The notes beneath the pieces were generated by a model that had not been told where the DNA came from, searched no databases, and saw nothing but the letters and a program-made list of their open reading frames with translations. Below are positions 1 through 9,289 of a stretch of DNA of 64,000 nucleotides, piece after piece. The stretch comes from Geosiphon pyriformis (taxonomy: Eukaryota > Glomeromycota > Glomeromycetes > Archaeosporales > Geosiphonaceae). The stretch lies in the NCBI GenBank assembly GCA_016748015.1, contig JAAOMT010000664.1, positions 180,786 to 244,785 on the forward strand, in the 5' to 3' direction. How positions within the stretch are numbered: the stretch's first letter is position 1; the number at the start of each line of letters is the position of its first letter. The position numbers were made by a program, and so were the translations under genes.

Positions 1-2
1 AA

Positions 3-200
3 AGATTTGGTCTCTTGGATACAAAGCTTATTTCGCCTCAAGTACTATATACTCTATCCACAAAAGACTTCAACAAACTAGTTAGTTTTGAGTTAGACAA
101 AACCCTTCACATAGACTATCCCATAAATAGTTTGATTTCGCTGGAGCTCAATCTCTTTGGAGAGGATGATGTTACAGTTGAAACACATAGTTTTTATTAA
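3..200 (+). CDS. ORF3 C-terminus of family A Ty3 element T1 (partial)
   Basis: Last 65 codons of an ORF whose full copies lie at 19665-20321 and 63221-63877, downstream of integrase. The reading frame enters from the left edge of the window. The final codons lie inside the 3' LTR, which starts at 170, as in the other copies. Function unknown; no membrane segment or recognised domain is visible. Confidence 0.7.
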   Translation, partial: RFGLLDTKLISPQVLYTLSTKDFNKLVSFELDKTLHIDYPINSLISLELNLFGEDDVTVETHSFY

Positions 201-261
201 TTATCACATGTATTAGCCACTGATGTCATATAATTAGCCACTCTATTTTTAGATAGTGATC

Positions 262-376
262 ATTGACCTGATCAATGACCTGACCATTAACCTGATCATT
301 GACCTGATCATTGACCTGATCAATGACTTGATCATTGACCTGATCATTGACCTGATCATTGACCTGATTGTTGACC
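262..376 (+). repeat. 12-bp tandem repeat in LTR (ATTGACCTGATC), 9.6 units
   Basis: Unit ATTGACCTGATC with variants AATGACC, ATTAACC and GTTGACC. It sits just upstream of the TATA box, where an upstream activating region would be expected. Other family A LTRs carry the same array with different unit counts. The enhancer role is inference. Confidence 0.9.
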
Positions 377-388
377 ACTTTAGATAGC

Positions 389-396
389 TATATAAG
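389..396 (+). promoter_or_regulatory. TATA box of family A LTR
   Basis: TATATAAG lies 12 nt after the tandem array and about 205 nt before AATAAA at 602-607, the order expected of a U3 promoter followed by R/U5. The same order recurs in the other family A LTRs, for example 57005-57012 and 57218-57223. Confidence 0.65.
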
Positions 397-897
397 TGAT
401 GATTCCCTTAGCTGTAGAAAGACATGATCAAAGTAACAAAATAAACAATATCAATTACTTCCTCTCATAATTGCTTATTCCCCTTTCCTTACCTTCAAAT
501 ATCTACTTGTTGGCATTCACATATCTTATCTTTTCCCCTTCTTAATTTGTATTTGTTAGAATTAGCCTGAGAAGCAATTGGCTTGCTTTTGTAATTCATT
601 GAATAAAGAAATGATTGAAAAGTACAATAATACCTGTTATTGATTCTAAGAATTGCCAAGTTGAGGCATAGAATAATAGCAGCGGTGTTATCTTGTTGAC
701 AATCATGGACTGTTTCTCTACCTTCAGATTTAAGAAAAGATTAGCGACTGTGATTTTTATGAGACTGATCACACACATTGAATTCCTACTTATTCAATTC
801 GCTCCCTTATTGTAATTCCTTCTTTGTTTATTTCCATCACCATACAATACTGTTCTCTCTTGCTATCCGTTAGCTTGTTACTCCAACCTGTAACAAT

Positions 898-1666
898 ACT
901 TTGTCCCATAGGTTGGTTTCTTCACTGGTTTTGGCTAGGGTTTCACATAGTGTTCTATTGAAACATTCCACTAAACCATTTGTTTGGGGGTAATAAGAGG
1001 AAGAGAGTTTATGACGTATTTCCATTTTTTTGCAAAGTTTTTCAACCAGTGTACTGAGAAAAGCTCTTTATCAGATAAAAGTTCTTTGGGGCAGCTGTGG
1101 TGACAGATAATATCTTCATAAATGAAATTGGCAATTGAGACTGCTGTTTGATTTGGGGTGGCTCTTGCTTCTACTCACTTTGTAAGATAGTCAGTAGCTG
1201 TGATAATGTATCTGTTGTCATCAGGAGTTACTGTTAAAAGTCTAACAACATCTATACCAATTCTGTCAAATGGTTGACCAACAGAGATCGGATGAATATC
1301 TTCCTTGTGATTGGGTTTTCCTCTTCTTTGGCAGGTATCACAGATTTTGATGTATTCAGCAATGTCTTTTCCCAAGATAGGCCAATAATAGCAAGCTAAA
1401 GTTTTCTGAATCGTTTTTGTTTTTCCAAAGTGTTCAGCTAATGGATCAGTGTACATATTGTAGATCACAATTTCTCTTTCTTCAAATCTAATGACTCTTT
1501 GGGGGTGGTCAGAATCTTTTCTATTTCTTTTATATAACTGGTACTGGCAAATCAAATAGAAATTTGATTGTTTTTGCAAATGTTCTTTTTGCTGTTGAGT
1601 ATAGTCCAGCGGGTATTGTCTTTTACCCAAAAATTCCATTAAGGCAAAGTAGTTGTCTAAGTCCAT
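898..1666 (-). pseudogene. T2 integrase (interrupted, partial)
   Basis: The N-terminal zinc-binding HHCC domain is visible (a His pair near HFGKT, then CDTC), followed by core strand GIDVV with the first catalytic Asp. A stop follows at YLTK (probable Trp codon changed). The second catalytic Asp (LLSDK) is retained, unlike T8 and T13, which have Asn. Frameshifts follow and the T1 LTR cuts the gene at 896, just past the catalytic-Glu region, where T2 reads V-stop-CFN against VEHFN in T13. It would insert cDNA into the genome; this copy cannot be functional. Confidence 0.8.
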
Positions 1667-1839
1667 TATCGTGTTTGTTTGTGGGAGAGTTACAAATAAT
1701 TAAGTTGGTTTGGTTTGGGAGGGTTTTACTATCACTGGATGGTAAGTCTGGAGAGAGCGTCGGCGTTTTGATGATTAGCTCCTTTGTGGTATTGAATGTC
1801 ATAGTCGAATTCATCTAAGTGGAGTATCTAGCAAGTTAT

Positions 1840-3033
1840 CTATTTATGTTTCAGGTTTCTTTTGTTGCATAGCCAAACCAAAGCTTGGTGATCTGTTACC
1901 ACCAAAAATTTCACACCCTTAAGATAATTGTTCCAGTAGCTGGTAGCCCAAACTACTACTAAGCATTCTTGCTTAGTGACTGAGTAGTTCTTTTCTGCTG
2001 GTGTGAGAGTTCTACTGGCATAGGCTACGGCATGTTCCCTGCCATCTTCATCTTTCTGAGAATGAACAGCACCAAGTCCATAGCCAGATGCATCAGTATG
2101 AAAGATAAAAGGTCGATCCAGATTAGGTTGCATGAGGATGGGTTCTGTAACCAGTTTTTCCTTCAGAATTTCAAATGCTTTTTGTTGATAAGTGCCCCAG
2201 TAATAATTGATGTTTTTCCTAAGTAGCTGATTGAAAGGAGTGGCGATTTTGAAGAAATCCTTAACAAACTTGCAATAATAAGAGGCCAAACCAAGAAAAG
2301 AGCGTAGTTCATGAACATTCATTGGTTGTCTAATGTTTTGAACTTTTTCAATTTTGGCTGGATCAGGAAAGATTCCATCTTTTGTAATAAGATGGCCAAG
2401 AAACTGGGTGAATTGACATCCAAAGAATGATTTGATTGGATTGATTTTAAGGCCAGCATTTCTAAAGAGGTCAAAAATCTTTTGCAAATGTTCAAGGTGT
2501 TCATCCCAGGTTTTTGAGTATACTATTATGTCGTCCAAATAAACTAGAACAAAGTTTTCTTTTACTGATTCAAATACTTTGTCCATTAAGCATTGAAAGG
2601 TGGGAGGAGCATTTATGAGACCAAAAGACATGACTGTAAATTCGTAGGTGCCATACTTGGTGATGAAGGCAGTTTTCTTTCTGCTTTCTGGATTCATCCC
2701 TATTTGCCAGAATCCAGCAGTTAAGTCAATGATTAAGAAGAAAGTGGCACCATGGAATTGGTCTAGCATTGCATCAATCTTGAGAAGTGGGTACATATCT
2801 CTTTCAGTAATGGCATTTAATTGGCGATAGTCAACACAAAAGCATAGGGTTCCTCCTTTCTTGGATACCACTAGAACCAGGAATGCCCATTCACTCTTGG
2901 TTTCCTGTATGAATCCAAGGTTTTTCATTTGGGTTATTTTCTTTTTGATAAACTCATTATTGTGCCAGTTGGATTGATAGGGCTTCAAATAGATGAGGCA
3001 AATTTCTCTGGTGATGATGGTGTGTTGTATCAC
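1840..3033 (-). CDS. T2 reverse transcriptase / RNase H (open segment of pol)
   Basis: 397 codons open, in the same frame as the upstream pol. RT shows the primer-grip/fingers region, LIIDLTAGFWQ (motif A Asp), FGLINAPPTFQ, and VYLDDIIVYS, whose YLDD catalytic pair is intact. Next comes the connection region, then RNase H with HTDASGYGLGAV, a Glu in KQECLVV, and VVTDHQAL. The listed start is GTG and is only a segment boundary; the true product is a gag-pol polyprotein. A stop at the RNase H end separates it from integrase. Confidence 0.85.
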   Translation of the reverse strand: MIQHTIITREICLIYLKPYQSNWHNNEFIKKKITQMKNLGFIQETKSEWAFLVLVVSKKGGTLCFCVDYRQLNAITERDMYPLLKIDAMLDQFHGATFFLIIDLTAGFWQIGMNPESRKKTAFITKYGTYEFTVMSFGLINAPPTFQCLMDKVFESVKENFVLVYLDDIIVYSKTWDEHLEHLQKIFDLFRNAGLKINPIKSFFGCQFTQFLGHLITKDGIFPDPAKIEKVQNIRQPMNVHELRSFLGLASYYCKFVKDFFKIATPFNQLLRKNINYYWGTYQQKAFEILKEKLVTEPILMQPNLDRPFIFHTDASGYGLGAVHSQKDEDGREHAVAYASRTLTPAEKNYSVTKQECLVVVWATSYWNNYLKGVKFLVVTDHQALVWLCNKRNLKHK

Positions 3034-3207
3034 ATGTGTATGTCCAGGAGGTTCACCTTCTTTTGAGATAACTGGGCTGTTTCTAGCCAGCAGATTTTCA
3101 ATGTCTATCTTTCTTTCTTCTGAAGAGGGTTCTCTTTGTTCTACAACCAGTGATTGGATTTTAGGTGGTTCATTTTCAAAAGACTTTTGGACTTCTTTTA
3201 TTTCCTC

Positions 3208-3744
3208 TCAGGGTATCAAGCTGATTGGTTCCCAATCTTTGTAATAAATCAGGCAGGACATGCATTCATTGCTAGAAGAATACAATGGTTTGTCGCACCA
3301 GCACTGGGCACAAGGACCATGCCACCAATAACTGTATTTGGCTTTCTTGCCTGGCTTTCTGTCAAAGGTTCTTCTGAGCATGTCATAATAAGGCCAGCAG
3401 ATCAGCTTGCCATTGACAATGATTCCTTCTTTATCTGCCTTGACATTATTTAGTGGTTTGCCATTGCTGGTGAAGATGGTATAGGCGAGTTCAGCAGTTT
3501 CTTCTTGTTCTTCTTGTTCTTCTTCTTCCTTACTTTCTTCATCATCTGATTTGTCTGATTCATTTTCTTCTGGGCTCTGCTTGGGTACTGGGGGAGTTGT
3601 CCAATAATGACATTTAACCATAATGGGTTTCTCACCACATCTGATGGTTAGTTCACAGAGTTCATAATCAAGCAAAGCTTTTGCTTTCTTGAGCCATTCA
3701 TTGCCAACAATGATGGTGTATTCTTTCACTTCAGATACTTCCAT
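3208..3744 (-). pseudogene. T2 protease C-terminus plus Cys-rich linker module
   Basis: Same frame as protease and RT, separated by single stops. It has the end of the retropepsin fold (VGNEWLKKAK), then an acidic Glu/Asp stretch, then a Cys cluster: GPCAQCWCDKPLY about 12 residues before CMSCLIYYKDW (C-x2-C-x-C ... C-x2-C). The cluster is kept in T13 and largely in T8 and lies just upstream of RT. I do not recognise it as a standard pol domain; zinc binding is inferred. Confidence 0.65.
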
Positions 3745-3837
3745 ATCAGTTTCAATGCTGATGCCATTGATGCGGACAGGAATAGCTTTGGCTATGCCAA
3801 GCCCTTTCTACTTATCACCATGCACATTGGTCATTGG

Positions 3838-4329
3838 TCATGTGGATGATTCATCAATTTTTCTGCCAATTGCTTCAAGAAAGTGTTTAGCAATAACACT
3901 AACAGATGATCCACTGTCTAGGATCAAATCAATGAAGTAGCCAGCCACTTGGGCTTTGCAAATTAGAGGAGTGACATTGCTATTGTCAGCAAGTCCAGCT
4001 TGGCGAGAGCATTTGTTGGTTTTGGGTGTCTTTTTCTTTGGAATCAGAGATTTGTGAAGATCTTTTCTGAATTGTGGATGGGTTATCAATTGGTCAAAGG
4101 TTATATGTGCTGGAGTTTCCATGAGGTCTTTGACAACAGAATAGGGGCCGGATTTTTGTACTATTTCTGGGGGTTTCAACTTTGGAGGGTTTTTGAAAAC
4201 TTTGGCTTTTTGGGGCTCATTGTTGTCAGCAGTTGATATAAAAGCTTTATTGGGGTCCAGAACGAAATCAACTTTGGCTTTCTTCTTCTTTCTTGTGGAT
4301 TCAGAGGGGTTGATTGCTAGTTCATCCAT
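3838..4329 (-). CDS. T2 retropepsin-like aspartic protease (pol N-terminus)
   Basis: The pol frame starts at the frameshift site (4419) and runs through an acidic/basic leader to the protease core LILDSGSSVSVIAKHF; DSG is the catalytic triplet (DTG/DSG in the family). It cleaves the gag-pol polyprotein. A stop near 3811 separates it from the next open segment. The Met at 4329 is only the first in-frame ATG; expression should come by -1 frameshifting from gag. Confidence 0.8.
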   Translation of the reverse strand: MDELAINPSESTRKKKKAKVDFVLDPNKAFISTADNNEPQKAKVFKNPPKLKPPEIVQKSGPYSVVKDLMETPAHITFDQLITHPQFRKDLHKSLIPKKKTPKTNKCSRQAGLADNSNVTPLICKAQVAGYFIDLILDSGSSVSVIAKHFLEAIGRKIDESST

Positions 4330-4412
4330 GTCATGGTCATCATCAGTTAAGTTAAAAGCATAAAAAGGGTTTTCTTCTGGTTGGCTTGCACTCTCACCCT
4401 TTGGAGATGTGC

Positions 4413-5966
4413 CTACCAGTTTAAAGGCTGATAAACAGTGGCTTCAACTAGGGGATCCTCTCCAAAGAAATTGATGTTGGCATGATTGGGTCTTTGGTTG
4501 GAAACATTGTTGTTGTTGGGTCTGTTGTTCTGGGCATCATTGTTTCTGAGAACTGGTGGAGGCAGTAGAGGATTGTTGCAATCTCTTGAAAAGTGTCCAG
4601 TTAATCCACAGCAATAGCATACAGGTGGGCCACAATTTTGTTGTCTTTGATAAGGTGGTTGCTGGGATTGATTGAAGTGTGTTTCAAATCTGGGTCTTTG
4701 TGGTTGTTGATTTTCTCTGACTGCTTGGGCTAAGGGTTCTAATAACCAGGCAAGATTTGCTGTGAGTCTGTCTATTAACTGTTCATTTGAATCTTGAGTG
4801 TGAGTGGCAAAAGAAGTAGTAGCCATTTGAGGGGCAGGAGCCATGACAGAAGCAGGAGCAAAAACTGGTAGTGTGGATCCCAAGTGCATCTTTTGGTTAT
4901 CTTCAATTCTTTGTGCTAATTCAATGGCCATATCCATGGTGGGGTTATCTTTCAGGGCCAGAAGGGGCCAAAGAGCATATGATAGATCAGTTCTCAATCC
5001 TTTTGTGAAGGAGTGAATTTTCTGCTCTTCTGTCCAATTTCTCCCAGAGTCTACACGTTTGATTAGCTTTCTAATAGCTTTGGCATATTCAGTCACTACT
5101 TCTCCAGGGCCTTGGGTTCTTTTTTCCAATTCCATGCACCATTTGGATATTAATATTGGGGTTTTGAACTTGGTCTCAAATTGGGTAGTGAAAGAGGTAT
5201 TTTCTTCTCCAGCATTGATTGGTGTCCATCTGATTATTCTGTGTTGAGCATTGACATCTGTTTTTTGTGAGAACCAGGTAGCAGAAGAGCCTTGGAGGTA
5301 GCCACCAACAATTTGGAACTTGTATTCTTCATCATACTGGTTGGCTGTGGCAGCTCTTTCAAAATCATCCAACCATTCAATTGGATCTTGTGCATCACCT
5401 CTAAATAGTGGTAGTGGGATATTGTTTCTTCTTCCTAGAGCAGTTTGTATACCTTGGAGGGCGGCCAGAATGTTTGCTTGCATGGGGTCATTAGCCATTG
5501 GTTCAGGGGTAACTGTTTGTGTAGACGAGTCTGATTCGCTTGATAAAAGGTCAAAAACAGGGGTAGTTTGGTAGCTTTCTTCTTCTGTTTCAAAGGGAGT
5601 TTCAGTTGCTTGATGGGCAGCAATCCAAATGTGGATTTGATGATTCAGATATTCGAAATCAGGGGGCTGTTGTTCAAAGGTTGCAGAATATAAAAGCTGA
5701 TTGATATTGTTGTTTCTTTCTTCAAAGTTGTTTTCAAAATAAGCTTGGTCAAAGTAATAGGTTGTATAAGCTGTGTAGGTTTCAGCTGAATGCTCGTTCA
5801 GGAACCAGTTCCAAAAGTCTTGGAATTGTCTACTAGATTGTTCTTCAAGGGGGAAGCAGATCAAGCAGGAGGGCAGAGGATTAAGTTCAATGAAATCTAG
5901 GTCATTTCTGTTGTGTGCTGCAAAGTGTTCTTCTAATTGCTGTAGCAGATATAAGTAATCACCCAT
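4413..5966 (-). CDS. T2 gag polyprotein
   Basis: Intact 517-aa ORF with an ATG start (MGDY), about 30 nt after the PBS. The N-terminal third is acidic and probably matrix-like. The central retrotransposon gag capsid domain is at about residues 175-330 (PLPLFRGDAQDPIEWLDDF, then WF...F..KF). A C-terminal CCHC knuckle, CYCCGLTGHFSRDC, follows near residue 450, then an Asn-rich tail. It forms the cytoplasmic capsid and packages RNA. The gene ends on the -1 frameshift site leading into pol. The most complete gag in the window; T13 carries the same gene with stops. Confidence 0.88.
   Translation of the reverse strand: MGDYLYLLQQLEEHFAAHNRNDLDFIELNPLPSCLICFPLEEQSSRQFQDFWNWFLNEHSAETYTAYTTYYFDQAYFENNFEERNNNINQLLYSATFEQQPPDFEYLNHQIHIWIAAHQATETPFETEEESYQTTPVFDLLSSESDSSTQTVTPEPMANDPMQANILAALQGIQTALGRRNNIPLPLFRGDAQDPIEWLDDFERAATANQYDEEYKFQIVGGYLQGSSATWFSQKTDVNAQHRIIRWTPINAGEENTSFTTQFETKFKTPILISKWCMELEKRTQGPGEVVTEYAKAIRKLIKRVDSGRNWTEEQKIHSFTKGLRTDLSYALWPLLALKDNPTMDMAIELAQRIEDNQKMHLGSTLPVFAPASVMAPAPQMATTSFATHTQDSNEQLIDRLTANLAWLLEPLAQAVRENQQPQRPRFETHFNQSQQPPYQRQQNCGPPVCYCCGLTGHFSRDCNNPLLPPPVLRNNDAQNNRPNNNNVSNQRPNHANINFFGEDPLVEATVYQPLNW
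4419..4425 (-). promoter_or_regulatory. Programmed -1 ribosomal frameshift site TTTAAAC
   Basis: In the gag frame the end reads CCT TTA AAC TGG TAG. The heptamer T TTA AAC fits the canonical X XXY YYZ slippery rule and lies two codons before the gag stop. A -1 slip continues CTG GTA GGC, exactly the frame of protease and RT. The heptamer is kept in T13 (59105-59111). Confidence 0.8.
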
Positions 5967-5995
5967 ACAATGAGGGAATAAGTGAATTTTGACAA

Positions 5996-6012
5996 CCTCA
6001 CAGAAAGCACCA
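5996..6012 (-). other. Primer binding site of T2
   Basis: On the minus strand TGGTGCTTTCTGTGAGG begins 6 nt after the LTR end. TGG is the complement of a tRNA CCA end. The same motif follows the LTR in T13, T4 and T7; I did not assign the tRNA. Confidence 0.65.
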
Positions 6013-6018
6013 CTTTTA

Positions 6019-7462
6019 TGTTACAGGTTGGAGTAACAAGCTAACGGATAGCAAGGGAGAACAGGATTGTAGGGTGATGGAAATAATCAAAGGGGATTCA
6101 ACTTCAATGAGCGAATTGAATGAGTATAGATTCAATGTGCGAGATCAGTCTCATAAAATATCTCAGTTACTATTCTTTTCAAAGGTAACTGGGGAATCTG
6201 AAGGTAGAGGGATAGTCCATACTGTTATGGTTGAAACCCATAGTTTTTATTAGTTATCACATGTATTAGCCACTGATGTCATATAATTAGCCACCCTATT
6301 TTTAGATAGTGATCGTTGACCTGATCAATGACCTGACTGTTGACCTGATCATTGACCTGATCATTGACCTGATCAATGACCTGATCATTGACCTGATTAT
6401 TGACCTGATCATTGACCTGATTATTGACCTGATCATTGACCTGGTCATTGACCACTTTAGATAGCTATATAAGCGATGATTCCCTTAGCTGTAGAAAGAC
6501 ATGATCAAAAGTAATGAAATAAACAATATCAATTACTTCCTTTCATAATTGCTTATTCCCCTTTCCTTACCTTCAAGTATCTACTTGTTGGCATTCACAT
6601 ACCTTATCTTTTCCCCTTCTTGATTTGTATTTGTTAGAATTAGCCTGAGAAGCAATTGGCTTGCTTTTGTAATTCATTGAATAAAGAAAGGATTGAAAAG
6701 TACAACGATACCTGTTATTGATTCTAAGAATCGCCAAGTTGAGGCATAGAATAATAGCAGTGGTGTTATCTTGTTGACAATCACAGACTATTCCTCTACC
6801 TTTAAATTTAAGAAAAGAGATTGATCACGCACATTGAATTCCTACTTATTCAATTTGCTCCCTTATTGTAATTCCCTCTTTGTTTATTTCCATCACCATA
6901 CAATACTGTTCTCCCTTGCTATCTGTTAGCTTGTTACTCCAACCCATAACAGTACTGTCAACAATTGATAACTGCTGGTATAATTCTATGCCTCACGTCA
7001 CTCTTAGAATTCAATATCAGGTATCAACTTGTGCTTTTCAGTCACATTTATTCAAATAATCTTCAAATGCTACAATTATATACATCAGGAAAAGGCCAAC
7101 AAGTAATCTTTTATCCTAAGATGTTCGGATACTTGAAGGTAGGGAAAGGGAAATTAGCAATAAGAGAGTGATTGAGATGAAAGTTGTTATTTTTATTTAT
7201 TTGATTTTTGTCTGAAAGATGATTTTCTACAGCTAAGAGACTCATTGCTTATATAGCTATTGAAAGTGGTCAATGACCAGGTCAATGACTAGGTCAATGA
7301 TCAGGTCAATGATCAGGTCAATGATCAGATTAATGATCAGGTCAATGGTCAGGTCATTGATCAGGTCAATGATCACTATCTAAAAATAGAGTGGCTAATT
7401 ATATGACATCAGTGACTAATACATGTGATAACTAATAAAAATTATGGGTTTCAACTGTAACA
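6019..7462 (-). mobile_element. 5' LTR of T2 (split by solo LTR T3)
   Basis: Two LTR halves, 6019-6222 and 6952-7462, flank T3; without the insert the LTR is about 0.71 kb. It ends TGTTACAGG (plus-strand left) and CTGTAACA (right). The minus-strand 12-bp array (8.6 units, about 7268-7370) and TATA motif are visible. T4 sequence resumes at 7463. Confidence 0.87.
6223..6951 (+). mobile_element. Solo family A LTR (T3) inside the T2 LTR
   Basis: 729 bp from TGTTATGG to CCCATAACA, opposite in orientation to its host LTR. Flanks are ATAC on the left and GTAC on the right, a 4-bp target duplication with one mismatch. It carries the longest 12-bp array here (11.6 units, 6315-6453) and TATATAAG. A solo LTR normally results from recombination between the two LTRs of a complete copy. 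Confidence 0.88.
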
Positions 7463-7469
7463 GTAGTGT

Positions 7470-7933
7470 TTGTGGAATTGCTTTGGATCTAGGAAATTTA
7501 TGACTGGTTCTGGGTCCCAGTCAAGTTTTATAGGTTCTGGTGGATTATTTTTGATCATCTTTATTTCTTCTGGTGACACTTCTTTGATTTTGGCAAGAGC
7601 CATTCGCCAAATTTTGTCGTCATTGTGTGGACATCTGTCCAAGTGTTTGACTGCTCATCTCTAGGCAGCATCTATAGGCATTCCTTTTCTTACCCAGTCA
7701 CTTATGAGAATCATGTATTGACACGATTTGTCACACGTTCCTCCTCTCCCAGGAATGTCATTCCACATTTCTTCATCAAAAAGAGTTTCTCCACAAGCCA
7801 GGCATGGCTCATTATCCCATTTTCCAACTTGTTTTGGTCTTCCAAAGCATTCAACGAGGCATGGGTGGCAATAGAACTTTGTTGCCATTTGGTATTCCTC
7901 ATTGTTGCTATAGCATGTGCCCATTAACAACAA
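7470..7933 (-). pseudogene. T4 Cys-rich module downstream of protease (broken)
   Basis: The product shows FYCHPCLVEC, then NEPCLACGE, then TCDKSCQYMILISDW followed by RKGMPIDAA. The same skeleton is in T9 (42130-42480) and, decayed, in T7. The downstream piece after a stop (7451-7642) contains DPKQFHKHY, matching NPEDFHKHY in T7. Possible zinc-binding module of the polyprotein; not a family I recognise. The gene is cut by the T2 LTR at 7463. Confidence 0.6.
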
Positions 7934-8383
7934 TTTCTTGCTGCAATTAACACATACCAGTTTTGGGCAGTAATAGTTAAATGATTGTGATGAGGTATAT
8001 GTGTATGGGGTATAAGTGGTGGTGTTGGTTGTTATTGGTTCTTCTTCCTTCCCCTTTCTTTTTTTTTTGCTATTCTCCTCTCATTCCCAAGTTGGGGTTG
8101 GTTTGGTATTGTTGTTGTCAGCTTCTTATGTTTGGTCAATATCTCAAGTAAGTTCCTCTTTCTGCTTTTTCTTTCCTTTATTGTCCCAGAATAATATTGG
8201 TGGCAGCTTGTTATGGTCATTTTTGGCCCATGAGACTTGATATGCTTCTCATGTTGGTTTTGGCTTCTCTTTCTCGACATCAATTAGTGGTGTTGGTGTG
8301 ATGTTGCTGGGTTTAAAGTGGCTACATGTTGCTAGTACTCGTGTATATTAGCCGTTCTGATTTATTTGCAACTCTTGAGTGGT

Positions 8384-9112
8384 TCAGTCAAGCATTGCAT
8401 TGGTTTTGAATAGCCAGTTATTACGAACTAGAGCTTGGTATTGGGTGGCTTCTATTACCAGAACTTTGATTGGTATTATGATGCTGTCAATTTCTATAAA
8501 AAGATTATCTATTTCATTGATTGGAGTCCTGGTGGCTCCATCAGCTGTAATTATCCTTGCACTGGCAGCTCGATCAACTCGGTGACCTAATTGGTCAATG
8601 AACTGTCTTGTAATGATGCTACCAGCTGATCCACTGTCTAAGATCAGTTTGATGGAATGGCCATCAATTTTAGCATCAGTATACATGGCAGTAATTGGTT
8701 TTTCTTCAAGTGCAGCTCCACTGAACAATGGCGTGGATAACAGTTCTTCGAATTCAAACAGGAAGATAGCTGCGAGTAATTTGTTGTTGGTGACAGTGGC
8801 TGGTGGGATATTGCTGGTAAGAGATTTCTGGTTTGTTTCCAAGTTGTTGGATAAGACATCTTTTGGGGTAACTAGGAGACTTAAATAGTTCTGGAAATTC
8901 AGGTTTTGGTTATACCTGGTTTCTGAACTTTGCTGGTGTGATTCCGAAAGTTGGTTGGATGAGCTGGGAATTGGTTGGTGAACTACTATTGCCAATCTCC
9001 AGCTTTGTTGTGTTATTCTCAGCTTGTGGGTTCCATTTTGAAATAAGTTTTGAGGCAGTGTTTGAATTTGTTGGGGTTGATATGTTACTGGTGGCTGTGA
9101 TTGATATATCAC
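8384..9112 (-). pseudogene. T4 retropepsin-like protease region
   Basis: 242-codon open segment. The core is LILDSGSAGSIITRQF with an intact DSG triplet, followed by TADGATRTPINEID and VLVIEATQYQALVRNNWLF, the typical second half of a Ty3 protease. The upstream part is a Gln/Ser/Asn-rich linker from gag. Frames to gag and to the Cys-rich module are interrupted, so the element is dead although the active-site residues survive. Confidence 0.75.
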
Positions 9113-9289
9113 TTGTGGCTGCGGCTAATAAATTGGAGCTTGATATATTGGTGATTGATAGATTGACTGCTGCATCATTGGCAAATAAGTGAGTTGATAT
9201 TGATCTTGATTTGGGTAATGGTTCAGGATCTGAAATTTGCAATCAGAGTTTCTGTATTGATTTCCCAATCATGGGTTGTTATAAAAATG

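Larger units (their letters stand above)
170..895 (+). mobile_element. 3' LTR of family A element T1
   Basis: The 726-bp repeat starts TGTTACAG and ends CTGTAACA, the inverted TGTTA/TAACA ends shared by all family A LTRs here. It holds a 12-bp tandem repeat (262-376), a TATA box (389-396) and an AATAAA signal (602-607). At its right edge T2 integrase sequence begins abruptly with ATAC (896-899), so T1 is inserted inside T2. Its 5' half lies outside the window. Confidence 0.88.
896..7462 (-). mobile_element. Ty3/gypsy element T2 (family A), 3' end missing
   Basis: Reading on the minus strand: 5' LTR (7462-6019, split by solo LTR T3), PBS, gag, -1 frameshift site, protease, Cys-rich module, RT/RNase H and integrase. 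T1 interrupts the integrase at 896, so the T2 3' end lies beyond the window. T2 itself is inserted into T4, whose sequence resumes at 7463. It is the least decayed family A copy here: gag and RT are open and keep their key catalytic motifs. Confidence 0.9.

Noticed and set aside
262-376. Regularly spaced repeats as a CRISPR array
   Set aside because: Units are 12 bp and contiguous with no spacers, and the context is a eukaryotic LTR.
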